DNA of 26,266 nucleotides from Candidatus Tectimicrobiota bacterium (GTDB lineage Bacteria; JACPSX01): NCBI GenBank assembly GCA_016193065.1, contig JACPSX010000294.1, positions 1 to 26,266 of the forward strand. The letters are read 5' to 3'. The notes beneath the pieces were generated by a model. That model worked only from the letters and a program-made list of their open reading frames with translations, was not told the DNA's origin and did not search any database. This document shows positions 14,582 through 22,041 of this stretch, one piece after another (positions within the stretch are counted from its first letter, which is position 1; every line of letters begins with the position of its first letter). The position numbers and the translations under genes are program-made.

Positions 14582-16366
14582 CTATTCCTCTCCCCGGGGG
14601 GGAGAGGTGACGGTTGAGGGGGACAGGAATTCCCGGGCTTCCTCCGCGGCGAACTGCATGTCGTGGTAGCGCCGGTAGACTCCCCCGCGCTTGATCAGTT
14701 CCTGGTGGCTGCCCTGCTCCACGATGGTCCCCCGGTCCAGGACGATGATCCGGTCGGCGTTCTTGATGGTGGACAGGCGATGGGCGATGACGAAGGTGGT
14801 GCGGGACTTCATGAGGTTGCTCAAGGCAACCTGCACGATCTTTTCGGACTCCGAATCGAGAGAGGAAGTGGCCTCGTCGAGGATGAGGATCGGAGCATCC
14901 TTGAGAAGGGCCCGGGCAATGGCCAGCCTCTGGCGCTCTCCTCCGGAAAGCTTGACCCCGCGCTCGCCGATCACCGTGCCGTACCCCTCCGCAAGCCCCA
15001 GGATGAACTCGTGGGCATAGGCCGCCCGGGCCGCTTCCACAATCTCTTCAAACGCGGCGTCGGGCCGCGCGTAGGCGATGTTGTTGCGCACCGTGTCGTT
15101 GAACAGGAAGGTCTCCTGGGTCACGACCCCAATCTGATGGCGCAGGGATTTGATGGAAACCCGCCGCAAATCGGTGCCGTCAACGATCAGGCTTCCCGAG
15201 GTCACATTGTAAAAGCGCAGCAGGAGGTCCACCAGCGTCGTCTTGCCGGCCCCGCTCATCCCCACAATCGCTACGATCTCCCCCTTGTGCACCGTCAACC
15301 GGATGTCCCTGAGGACGTCTTTCCCTTCCGGCGAATACCGGAAGGAGACCCCACGGAACTCAATATCACGGGAAAAACGAGGCAAGGCCGGCAGTTCTCC
15401 ATCCGCAGCCGCTTCGGTCGGGGACTCCATGAGCGCGAAAACCCTCTCGGCGGCGGCGATGGACTCCTGGACCTGGGAGTACGCCTTGCCCAGAACGCGG
15501 GCCGGATTGTAGAGAAGGAAGAGCCCGCCCACGAAGGCGAAGAAAGTCCCCGTGGTCACCGTACCCTTGAAGACCTGGTTCCCTCCGTACCAGATGATCA
15601 CGGCGGCCCCGCACACCCCCAGGAATTCCATGAGCGGGCTGGTGAGCTCGCTGTACTTCACGCTTTTCATGATCACCTGAAAGAACGCCTTGTTGTCCTT
15701 CTGGAATTTTTTCTCCTCCAGCCCCTCCCCGCCAAAGGCCCGCACCACCCGGACCCCGGAAAAGGATTCCTGCAGCGTGCCGGTGAGTTTCCCCATGATC
15801 TCCTGTCCCCGGTGACCGAGCCGGCGCAGGTGCCGGGCGATCATGGAGACCACGACCGCCGTCACGGGAAACACCAGCAGAGAGATGAGGGCCCAATCCC
15901 ACTTGTAGTAAAACACCCACCCCAGCAGCCCAAGCAGCGTCACCGTGTTGATCAGGACGTCCCGAAAAACGCTGGTGACCGACTTCTGCATGGTGGTGAC
16001 ATCGTACAGGACGCGGGACATGAGGGCCCCTGTGGAGTCCCCGTCGAAGTGGGATAGGGGCAGGCGGTGAATGTGGCGGAAGAGTTCCGTGCGCAGGTCG
16101 ACGAGAAGGCTGCCGCTCACGTAGTACATGAGATAATCCTGCAGGTACGAGCAGGTGGCCTTCACAAAGTAGAGGCCCACGATGGCCAGAGGGAGCAAGG
16201 TGAGCATTTTCCGGTCCCGCCCCGCGAAGATCTGGTCAAAAATCTTCTGGATCAGCGGAACGGGCGAGGTGGCCACGGCTCCCACCACGACGGATAGCAG
16301 CAAGGCCGCCGCCAGGGGAACCAGGTAGGGGCGCAGGTAGGGGAGAAGTTTAGCCAGAATCTTCAT
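14582..16366 (-). CDS. msbA: MsbA-type lipid A / LPS-core ABC exporter
   Basis: This is a 594-aa half-transporter with an N-terminal membrane domain and a C-terminal nucleotide-binding domain. Hydrophobic segments lie near residues 14-35, 58-80, 135-180 and 245-290. The nucleotide-binding domain has Walker A GMSGAGKTT at about 369-377, the signature LSGGERQR near 470, Walker B ILILDEATSSLD near 491 and the H-loop AHRLS. The length and order fit MsbA, which flips lipid A-core across the inner membrane as a homodimer, and the LPS-core neighbours support this. The last 13 residues (SPSTVTSPPRGEE) come from a CCTCTCCCC hairpin repeat. The ATG overlaps the waaE stop by 4 bp (ATGA). A generic multidrug ABC exporter is the alternative. 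Confidence 0.9.
   Translation of the reverse strand: MKILAKLLPYLRPYLVPLAAALLLSVVVGAVATSPVPLIQKIFDQIFAGRDRKMLTLLPLAIVGLYFVKATCSYLQDYLMYYVSGSLLVDLRTELFRHIHRLPLSHFDGDSTGALMSRVLYDVTTMQKSVTSVFRDVLINTVTLLGLLGWVFYYKWDWALISLLVFPVTAVVVSMIARHLRRLGHRGQEIMGKLTGTLQESFSGVRVVRAFGGEGLEEKKFQKDNKAFFQVIMKSVKYSELTSPLMEFLGVCGAAVIIWYGGNQVFKGTVTTGTFFAFVGGLFLLYNPARVLGKAYSQVQESIAAAERVFALMESPTEAAADGELPALPRFSRDIEFRGVSFRYSPEGKDVLRDIRLTVHKGEIVAIVGMSGAGKTTLVDLLLRFYNVTSGSLIVDGTDLRRVSIKSLRHQIGVVTQETFLFNDTVRNNIAYARPDAAFEEIVEAARAAYAHEFILGLAEGYGTVIGERGVKLSGGERQRLAIARALLKDAPILILDEATSSLDSESEKIVQVALSNLMKSRTTFVIAHRLSTIKNADRIIVLDRGTIVEQGSHQELIKRGGVYRRYHDMQFAAEEAREFLSPSTVTSPPRGEE
14587..14607. repeat. CCTCTCCCC hairpin at the 3' end of msbA
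   Basis: CCTCTCCCC (14587-14595) and GGGGAGAGG (14599-14607) form a perfect 9-bp hairpin with a GGG loop. It lies within the msbA coding region, encodes the last residues of MsbA, and matches the hairpin of repeat copy 2. Any role as an attenuator before waaF is unproven. Confidence 0.78.
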
Positions 16367-17124
16367 GCCTTTTCACGCCCCTGCGCCGCCGGCCGGCGCG
16401 CCTTGAAATACTTGGCAAAGGTGTAGTACGCGGTCCCCAGGGCGATGCTCAAGCCCAGCTCCCCTTCCAGAAATCCCAGGCGCAAGACATAGGTTTTCAG
16501 AAAAGCCCCCAGGGGATCCAGGTAGAGGCGATGGGACCCGACGGATTTCCCTTCTCGGATCAACTCCTCGGCGGCCAGGGAGGAATAGCGGTTCAGCCGT
16601 TCGATGTAGTCGCTCAAGCTCTCATAGGTGTGGTGTTCGATTACCCCCTGCAGCGTCCCCACAGGGCCCGAGACGGAAACGGACTCGTGGACCATCCGCT
16701 CGTTAAAGCGGGCCCGGCGCCGGTCGAAGAGGCGCATCGTGTAATCAGGGTACCAACCGCAGCGGCGGATCCAGCGTCCGGCAAAATAGTTGCGCCGGGG
16801 CATGCGATAGACGCTGTGATCGGGTTCTCCGCCCAGAGTCTGCTGGATCTCTTCCTTCAGTTCCGCAGAGACCGTCTCGTCCGCATCCAGGTTCAAGATC
16901 CAGTGGTGGGAAGCCTGTTCGCAGGAATAGTTCTTCTGCCTGCCGTAGCCCTGCCAGTCCCGGCGCAAAACCTTGTCCGTATACCGCCGGCAGACTTCCA
17001 CGGTGTCGTCCTGGCTGAATGCATCGACCACGACGATCTCGTCGGCCCAGAGGAGACTCTCCAGGCAGCGGGCGATCCGTGAACCCTCATTGTAGGCGAT
17101 CACCGTGGCCGAAAGCTTCTCCAT
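16363..17124 (-). CDS. waaE: WaaE-like LPS core family 2 glycosyltransferase
   Basis: The 253-aa product is a GT-A family 2 enzyme of the WaaE/KdtX type. LSATVIAYNEGSRIARCLES opens the fold, EIVVVDAFSQDDTVEV and DWQGYGRQKNYSCEQA follow, and ILNLDADE carries the DXD-like donor/metal motif. The middle (YPDYTMRLFDRRRARFN, VHESVSV) and the basic, amphipathic C-terminus match the family, whose members add a glucose to HepI in the inner core of several Proteobacteria. The ATG at 17124 lies 8 bp after the Trm112-like gene. The family is clear; the sugar transferred in this organism is inferred. Confidence 0.87.
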   Translation of the reverse strand: MEKLSATVIAYNEGSRIARCLESLLWADEIVVVDAFSQDDTVEVCRRYTDKVLRRDWQGYGRQKNYSCEQASHHWILNLDADETVSAELKEEIQQTLGGEPDHSVYRMPRRNYFAGRWIRRCGWYPDYTMRLFDRRRARFNERMVHESVSVSGPVGTLQGVIEHHTYESLSDYIERLNRYSSLAAEELIREGKSVGSHRLYLDPLGAFLKTYVLRLGFLEGELGLSIALGTAYYTFAKYFKARRPAAQGREKA

Positions 17125-17132
17125 GGATCCCC

Positions 17133-17330
17133 TCAGGCCGGATCCCTGCGCTCGGGGTGCTTGGTGAGATCCACGGCCTCATCGATAAGCATGATGGGGA
17201 TGTCTTCCTTGATCTCGTAGAGGAGATTGCAGGCGTCGCAGATGAGACCGTCCCCCGCCTTGTTCAGTCGTATGTCCCCCTTGCACTTGGGACAGGCCAG
17301 AATGTCCAGGAGCTCCTTGTCGATTGCCAT
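17133..17330 (-). CDS. Trm112-like zinc-ribbon protein (UPF0434/YcaR family)
   Basis: This 65-aa protein matches the Trm112p-like UPF0434 family: MAIDKELLDILACPKC near the N-terminus and a second pair at LICDACNLLYEI, then the conserved EDIPIMLIDEA tail. The four cysteines (13, 16, 31, 34) can bind one zinc. Bacterial members often sit next to LPS or lipid A genes (ycaR beside lpxK/kdsB in E. coli), and their function there is not settled. Two ATG codons compete. The second (17330), nine bases after AGGAGG and overlapping the epimerase stop by one base (TGATG), fits better than the ATG at 17336. Confidence 0.9.
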   Translation of the reverse strand: MAIDKELLDILACPKCKGDIRLNKAGDGLICDACNLLYEIKEDIPIMLIDEAVDLTKHPERRDPA

Positions 17331-18274
17331 CAGCATCTACCTCCTTTCTGTAGCCAGGTGAACTCCGCCTCAAGTCCTTGGGCCAGCGTGACCCGGGGCT
17401 CATAGCCGAACGCCCGGTGCGCCTTGGTGATATCCGCCAGGGTGTGCTTCATATCCCCCTTCTGGGTGTCCTCGTAGACGACCCGGCCGGACCCTCCGCT
17501 CATCTCTTCCAGGAGAATGAGAACTTGCTTGACGGACACCCGGGAGCCGCCGCCGATATTGTACACCTCCCCTTCCTTCCCCTTCTCAAAAGCGAGAAGG
17601 GTTCCGGACACGGCATCGGAGACAAAGGTGAAATCCCGGGTCTGTTTGCCGTCCCCATACACGTGGAGTGTCCCCCCCGAAAGCAGAGCGGAGATGAACT
17701 TGTGGAATCCCATGTCCGGCCGCTGGCGGGGGCCGTACACGGTGAAGTAGCGCAGCGCTACTGTGGGAACCGCATAGTTTTTCCAGTACAGGCGGCAGAG
17801 GTGCTCGCAGGCCAGCTTGGTCACCCCGTAGGGGGAGATGGGCTTGACCGGGCTCCTCTCGGTCATGGGAATTTCCTCGCAGTCGCCGTAAACCGACGAG
17901 GAAGAGGCGCACACCACCTTACGAAGGGATCTCCCTTTGCAGGCCTCCAGCAGGCGCTGGGTAGCCAGCACGTTGTTCTCCGTATAGACGGCAAAAGAAT
18001 CCCCCCAGCTTGCCCGCACCCCGGCCTGGGCGGCCAGGTGGTAAATTCCTTCAATCCCCTCCATCCACTGCGTCCAGTTCAGAGAAAGCAAATTCTCCCG
18101 GCACAGGGAAAAACGAGGGGACTTCCGCAGCCCCACCAGGTTGGCCTCCTTGACCGCGGGGGAATAATAATCCGTGAAGCAATCGACCCCGACCACCTCG
18201 TGGCCCCGGGCAATCAGCTCCTCGCACAGGTGGGAGCCGATGAATCCGGCGGCTCCGGTGACCAGCAATTTCAT
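17330..18274 (-). CDS. NAD-dependent sugar-nucleotide epimerase (UDP-glucuronate/UDP-glucose 4-epimerase-like)
   Basis: The 314-aa product is an extended short-chain dehydrogenase: TGAAGFIGSH is the NAD-binding GxxGxxG loop at residues 7-13, YHLAAQAGVRASW follows, CASSSSVYG carries the active-site Ser/Thr, and PYGVTK holds the catalytic Tyr and Lys near 149 and 153. The VDCFTDYYSPAVKEANL and FTVYGPRQRPDM segments resemble UDP-glucuronate 4-epimerase and WbpP-type enzymes. I do not see the usual pattern of HldD, the ADP-heptose 6-epimerase, so this gene may not fill that step even though it sits beside the heptose genes. The ATG at 18274 overlaps the waaC stop as ATGA. A longer start at 18310 is not needed. 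Confidence 0.88.
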   Translation of the reverse strand: MKLLVTGAAGFIGSHLCEELIARGHEVVGVDCFTDYYSPAVKEANLVGLRKSPRFSLCRENLLSLNWTQWMEGIEGIYHLAAQAGVRASWGDSFAVYTENNVLATQRLLEACKGRSLRKVVCASSSSVYGDCEEIPMTERSPVKPISPYGVTKLACEHLCRLYWKNYAVPTVALRYFTVYGPRQRPDMGFHKFISALLSGGTLHVYGDGKQTRDFTFVSDAVSGTLLAFEKGKEGEVYNIGGGSRVSVKQVLILLEEMSGGSGRVVYEDTQKGDMKHTLADITKAHRAFGYEPRVTLAQGLEAEFTWLQKGGRC

Positions 18275-19395
18275 GAGGCCACCCCCACATTGCAGCGCGG
18301 ACCGTTCCACTGCAGCCTCCCAACCAGAGCGCCAACCCGCGTGAAGACTTCCTCAACCGTCAAAATGCGCAGGCACTCGACGCCGTAGGGGCAGGTGCGG
18401 CCGTAGCAATTGCTGCAGGGCAGCGGGATGTGCGCCACCGAGGCCGGCACCCCGTAGGGACCGTTCCGGAGCGGGCTCGTGGGCCCGAAAATCCCCACCG
18501 CCGGCAAGCCGCAGGCAGCCGCCAGGTGAAGCGGGCCCGTGTCCCCCGCCACCAGAAGCCGGCAGCGCGGGAAAAGCGAGATCATCTCCGGAACCGAGGT
18601 CGGGCAGGCCACATGGCCTTCCTCTTTCATCTTCTCTTTCAACCCCCAGGCCATGGCTTCTTCTCCGGGTCCCCACAGGATGAGAATGGTGCCGCCCAGC
18701 TCGCGCCGGATGCGGTCCGCCAGCAGGGCGTACCGCTCCAGGGGCCAGAGCTTGGTCACCCAGCCGGCCCCGGGATGAATGGCCACGAGGCGCTCCGGAG
18801 TCCCGCCGGGCAACGAGGCTAGAAAATAATTCACGGCGCGGTCCACTTCATGGGAGTGAGGCAAGGGAAACGACACTGGCCCATTCCTGGAGATTCCAAC
18901 GGCTTTTAGAAGCTCCAGATGCTGCTCCACCACGTGCTGCTCCCTGGAGGCGGGCCTCCCTTTGCAGTTGGTGAAGAGGGCGCTAAGACTCTCGCGGCAA
19001 TAGTCCGGATCATACCCCAGGCGCAGGCGCGCACCGGAAAGCAGCGTGATGATGCCGCTCTTGACCAGGCCCTGGAGATCGATAGCCAGATCGTAGCGTC
19101 CCCCTCGCAGTTTCCCCATGAGGCCGGCAATTTCCCTCAGGCTCGACAGACCCGGACAGCGCCGCCACTTTGAGGTTTTGGTCACCAGGACGCGGTCGAC
19201 GTCCGGATTCCCCTCCAGGACCCCACGAGCTTTCTCCTCCACCACCCAGTCGATGCGTGCTCCAGGCAGCGCCTGCCTCAATGCCCGGGCCACGGGCAGA
19301 GCATGCACCACGTCGCCCAGAGCACTCATCTTGACGATCAGGATCCGGCCCTGCGCCGGAAGCATGCGCTCAGTCAACCCGATTCTCCTCCGCAT
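18271..19395 (-). CDS. waaC: Lipopolysaccharide heptosyltransferase I (WaaC-like)
   Basis: The 374-aa GT9 protein begins ILIVKMSALGDVVHALPVAR, the WaaC-type N-terminal motif, and has YDLAIDLQGLVKSGIITLLS, ASREQHVVEQHLELL, and HPGAGWVTKLWPLERYALLA for the donor. GDTGPLHLAAACGLPAVGIF is the family signature. The C-terminus carries a cysteine set (CSNCYGRTC, ECL). WaaC adds the first L,D-heptose to Kdo in the inner core. The ATG at 19395 overlaps the end of rfaE2 by 26 bp. A TTG at 19377, seven bases after GGAG, and an ATG at 19365 are other possible starts. The assignment over other GT9 subtypes is by motif and by its place next to the ADP-heptose genes. Confidence 0.86.
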   Translation of the reverse strand: MRRRIGLTERMLPAQGRILIVKMSALGDVVHALPVARALRQALPGARIDWVVEEKARGVLEGNPDVDRVLVTKTSKWRRCPGLSSLREIAGLMGKLRGGRYDLAIDLQGLVKSGIITLLSGARLRLGYDPDYCRESLSALFTNCKGRPASREQHVVEQHLELLKAVGISRNGPVSFPLPHSHEVDRAVNYFLASLPGGTPERLVAIHPGAGWVTKLWPLERYALLADRIRRELGGTILILWGPGEEAMAWGLKEKMKEEGHVACPTSVPEMISLFPRCRLLVAGDTGPLHLAAACGLPAVGIFGPTSPLRNGPYGVPASVAHIPLPCSNCYGRTCPYGVECLRILTVEEVFTRVGALVGRLQWNGPRCNVGVAS

Positions 19396-19882
19396 CCAGG
19401 AAAAGTTTCAAACGGGACCCGATCTCCGAGGAAGACCGGGTTTTCAGATCTCCCGTAATGGCAATTCGCCCCCCATAGGAGAGAACCACCTCCCGTTCGG
19501 GAACCGTCTCCTCCGTATAATCGGCCCCTTTGGCGTGGATGTGGGGCTTGAGACGCAGCAGCAGTTCCGCCACCGTAGCCTCGTCAAAGAGCAGAAGATG
19601 ATCCACGCATTCCAGCGCGGCCAGGATCTCCAGGCGCTCGTCCTGTGGGGTGAACGGGCGCCCCGGCCCCTTCAAGCGGCGCGCCGAGCGGTCGCTGTTG
19701 ACGGCCACGACGAGCGCATCTCCCAGGGCTCTGGCGGCTTTGAGATAGCGGACATGCCCCACGTGGAGAAGGTCAAAGCAGCCGTTGGCGAAAACGAGCA
19801 CTTTGCCGTTTTTCTTCAACTCCGCCCCGATAGTCTCCATCTCCGCGAGGGTGCGGAGCTTCCCGTTCTCCGTGTTCCCCAT
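19370..19882 (-). CDS. rfaE2: D-glycero-beta-D-manno-heptose 1-phosphate adenylyltransferase (RfaE2/HldC)
   Basis: This 170-aa protein is the stand-alone form of the C-terminal domain of HldE. VLVFANGCFDLLHVGHVRYL contains the nucleotidyltransferase HxGH motif (His40-His43), followed by VAVNSDRSARRLKGPGRPFT and SSSEIGSRLK near the end. It joins AMP from ATP to heptose-1-phosphate to give ADP-D,D-heptose in the cytoplasm. The kinase partner is the separate gene just upstream, 17 bp away. The frame is open far upstream of the chosen ATG (19882), but that part is the out-of-frame shadow of the kinase gene, with no domain and a Gly/Arg bias. The ATG follows an AGGGG box. Confidence 0.93.
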   Translation of the reverse strand: MGNTENGKLRTLAEMETIGAELKKNGKVLVFANGCFDLLHVGHVRYLKAARALGDALVVAVNSDRSARRLKGPGRPFTPQDERLEILAALECVDHLLLFDEATVAELLLRLKPHIHAKGADYTEETVPEREVVLSYGGRIAITGDLKTRSSSEIGSRLKLFLDAEENRVD

Positions 19883-19899
19883 CCCACCCCTGTCCACCC

Positions 19900-20952
19900 T
19901 CAGATCCCTGCCGCTTCCGCCGTCGCGTCTGTTTCGACGGCCTGCTGGAGCTCCTCCAGAGAGACGGTCCCCGTGCCGCTCTTCATGACCACGATCCCCC
20001 CGGCATAATTGGCCAGCATCGCCGCCTCCGCCATGGTGGCGCCGGCCACCAGGGCCAGGGTGAACGTGCCGATGACCGTATCGCCGGCTCCGGTCACATC
20101 GGCCACCTCGTCGCCGCCGTAAATATCGATGAAGACCGGCTCCTGGCCGCGCTCGAAGAGGGCCATCCCTTTGTTCCCCCGGGTAATGAGGACACCGCGA
20201 GCTCCCGTTTTTTCCAGCAAGGTGGCCCCGGCCAGCGCAATGTTGTCGTCCCGGGTCTCCATGCCCAGAGAGCCGTCCACCTCGGGCTCGTTGGGCGTAA
20301 CGGCGGTTGGATTCTTGAAGTTCAGGAGATTGCGGCGGGAATCCACCGTCACCAGCAGATCTCCACGGGCGGCGATGGAATTGACCGCATCCACCACAGG
20401 ACCTTTGACGACCCCGAGACTGTAATCCGACACCAGCAGAGCCCGACATTTGGCCACACTTTCCTCCAGGCAGGCCAGCAGTCGCTGCAGGGTTTGCGGT
20501 GATAAGGGGTCTGTCGGGGCCCGGTCGATCCGGACAATTTGCTGCCGGGCCGTGGTGGCGTGATGGCCGCCGGCCAAGATCCGGGTCTTGGTCGCCGTCT
20601 GCCGTCCCTCTTCCACGAGAACCCCCCGCGTGTCAATTCCCTTTTCCTGCAAGAGGCCCATCAGCGTGAACCCTGGCAGGTCATCGCCGGTGACCCCGAT
20701 GGGATAGACGATTCCTCCCAGGCTTCTCACGTTATGGGCCGCATTCCCGCCGCCCCCGAGCAGAACCCGGTCCCACTCATAGTTCAAGATGAGGACCGGA
20801 GCTTCCCGAGACACCCGGGATGTGCGCCCGAACACGTAGCGGTCCGCCACCAGATCTCCAAGGACGGCCACCGTGCAGTTGGGGAACTGCTCCAGACAGC
20901 GCAGCAAGCGGGCGCGATCAAGGCGTGCCTCACCTTTGCGCTTAGCCGTCAT
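19900..20952 (-). CDS. rfaE1: D-glycero-beta-D-manno-heptose-7-phosphate kinase (RfaE1/HldA)
   Basis: The product of about 350 aa is a PfkB/ribokinase-family kinase: VLGDLVADRYVFG, GGGGNAAHNV near 65 (PfkB signature 1), TPNEPEVDG, and DVTGAGDTVIG near 285-295, with the catalytic Asp in GAGD. Its best match is the N-terminal half of HldE, which phosphorylates heptose-7-phosphate at C1. The ATG at 20952 overlaps the gmhB stop by 11 bp and has GGAG six bases upstream. The residues predicted upstream of it are an out-of-frame reading of gmhB. Together with gmhB and rfaE2 it makes three consecutive steps of the ADP-heptose pathway. The kinase is separate rather than fused, as in a minority of Gram-negatives. 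Confidence 0.92.
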   Translation of the reverse strand: MTAKRKGEARLDRARLLRCLEQFPNCTVAVLGDLVADRYVFGRTSRVSREAPVLILNYEWDRVLLGGGGNAAHNVRSLGGIVYPIGVTGDDLPGFTLMGLLQEKGIDTRGVLVEEGRQTATKTRILAGGHHATTARQQIVRIDRAPTDPLSPQTLQRLLACLEESVAKCRALLVSDYSLGVVKGPVVDAVNSIAARGDLLVTVDSRRNLLNFKNPTAVTPNEPEVDGSLGMETRDDNIALAGATLLEKTGARGVLITRGNKGMALFERGQEPVFIDIYGGDEVADVTGAGDTVIGTFTLALVAGATMAEAAMLANYAGGIVVMKSGTGTVSLEELQQAVETDATAEAAGI

Positions 20953-21532
20953 CTCGGGCTCCATCCCCGCACTGCTGCAGGATCCAACCCACCGCCTCCC
21001 GCAGATCGACCGCCACGTGATCCGGCCGGACGTCCAGTGATTGGAGAACCTCCTTCTCCTCGGCGCCATGCCCCGTCAGCACCAGGATCCCCTTGCCCCC
21101 TATACTCTGCATCATCTGTACATCGCTCAGGCGGTCCCCCACCATGTAGGAGCGGCTCAGGTCAAGCTCCAGATCCCCGGCCGCCTGCAGGAGGAGGCCC
21201 GGAGCCGGCTTTCTGCACAGGCACTCCCTCCGGTAAGAGTCCACTTCTCCCAGCGGGTGATGGGGGCAATAGTAGATGCGGTCAATGGAGGCCCCTTCTT
21301 GCCGCAACTGAGCCGTGATGAGCCCGTTCACCTCGTGAATGAAGCTTTCCAGATGAACACCACGCGCAACTCCAGCCTGGTTCGTAATGACCACCACCTT
21401 GAGACCGGACTCATTCAGGCGCCGGATTCCCGCCGCTGCTCCGGGGAGGAGACGCACCTGCTCCAGATGGGTGATATAGCCCACTTCCTCGTTAATGGTC
21501 CCATCCCGATCCAGAAAGACCGCCCGCTCCAA
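20942..21532 (-). CDS. gmhB: D-glycero-beta-D-manno-heptose-1,7-bisphosphate 7-phosphatase (GmhB)
   Basis: The product of about 196 aa is a HAD-superfamily phosphatase of the GmhB type. RAVFLDRDGTINEE holds the nucleophile and acid/base Asp (8 and 10), ITNQAGVARG is motif 2, CRKPAPG motif 3 and GDRLSD motif 4. A zinc-binding cluster (CPHHPLGEVD, then CLCRKP) is typical of GmhB. The enzyme removes the C7 phosphate. I start at the TTG at 21532, nine bases after AGAGGAG. The frame stays open to an ATG at 21817, but the 95 added residues are translated repeat (a MITE-like element and a CCCTCTCC palindrome), and that ATG lies in the -35 box of a good promoter. The longer reading cannot be excluded. 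Confidence 0.85.
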   Translation of the reverse strand: MERAVFLDRDGTINEEVGYITHLEQVRLLPGAAAGIRRLNESGLKVVVITNQAGVARGVHLESFIHEVNGLITAQLRQEGASIDRIYYCPHHPLGEVDSYRRECLCRKPAPGLLLQAAGDLELDLSRSYMVGDRLSDVQMMQSIGGKGILVLTGHGAEEKEVLQSLDVRPDHVAVDLREAVGWILQQCGDGARDDG

Positions 21533-21600
21533 GACCTTCGGCTCCTCTGATCTTTTCCCCCTCCACCATGGGAGGAGAACAACTTTCCCCTCTCCCCTCT

Positions 21601-21732
21601 GAGACTGTGTCGCAATCCACCGTTCGCCCTTCGACACGCTCAGGACGAACGGGTAAGTGGTTGGATTTCCGTGTGTCGTCGTCCGTTCGTGGTGAGCCTG
21701 TCGAACCATGAACGGACTTATGACACAGTCTC
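21601..21732. mobile_element. MITE-like element, 132 bp, with 11-bp perfect terminal inverted repeats
   Basis: GAGACTGTGTC (21601-21611) and its exact complement GACACAGTCTC (21722-21732) bound the element. TCT stands immediately outside each end and may be a 3-bp target duplication. The inside holds a second, longer palindrome-like pair (CGTTCGCCCTTCGACACGCT and the reverse GAGCCTGTCGAACCATGAACG), of the kind found scattered in many environmental genomes. There is no transposase gene, so it would be moved in trans if at all. It interrupts a CCCTCTCC/GGGGAGAG palindrome, which is therefore older. Confidence 0.75.
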
Positions 21733-21788
21733 TCTGGGGAGAGTGCAGGGTGAGGGGACCACCTGCCTCAGCCTCATTAAAGTTATTT

Positions 21789-21817
21789 ATTTTAGTATCT
21801 TGAGAAGGCCCAATCAA
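21789..21817 (-). promoter_or_regulatory. Candidate sigma70 promoter of the LPS heptose operon
   Basis: On the minus strand TTGATT (21812-21817) and TAAAAT (21789-21794) are spaced by 17 bp, four and five matches to consensus. Transcription would start near 21782 and give a leader of about 250 nt carrying the MITE-like element before gmhB. It is the best promoter I see ahead of the 11-kb operon. Confidence 0.55.
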
Positions 21818-21961
21818 TGAAAAATCTTAGGGTTTCGCAGATAACAGCGGACGGCAGTTGCGCATCAGCGTTATGTTCTGTATCCTCACGGAAGCAATCA
21901 GCGATCCGCTTTCATGGACCGTTGATCCACCCGTGCATTATAAAAATCCCCTCCACCCATA

Positions 21962-21983
21962 CCCTCCCCTTTGAGGGGGAGGG
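21962..21983. repeat. CCCTCCCC inverted repeat in the intergenic region
   Basis: CCCTCCCC (21962-21969) and GGGGAGGG (21976-21983) form 8-bp arms around a 6-nt loop, within a wider CCTCCACC...GGAGGTG pattern. It is the same type of palindrome as those at 5532-5558 and 14587-14607 but diverged. It lies upstream of the plus-strand gene. Confidence 0.7.
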
Positions 21984-22016
21984 GTAGGGAGGAGGTGAGC
22001 ACGGCATTTTCTGAGC

Positions 22017-22041
22017 AGCTTTCAGCAACCAGCTATCAGCC
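22017..22041. repeat. AGC-rich intergenic repeat, copy 2
   Basis: AGCTTTCAGCAACCAGC followed by TATCAGCC matches the unit pattern of the copy at 9838-9869. It lies about 80 bp before the start of the molybdenum enzyme gene. Confidence 0.65.

Noticed and set aside
14663-16057. A 464-codon plus-strand frame opposite msbA
   Set aside because: It is antisense to the Walker and signature motifs of MsbA and has no recognisable domain; long shadow frames are common at this base composition.
17330-18274. Naming the epimerase HldD
   Set aside because: Its motifs fit UDP-hexuronate/UDP-glucose 4-epimerases better; only its neighbours suggest ADP-heptose.
19883-20449. An N-terminal extension of RfaE2
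   Set aside because: It is an out-of-frame reading of the rfaE1 gene; the stand-alone adenylyltransferase length fits the ATG at 19882.
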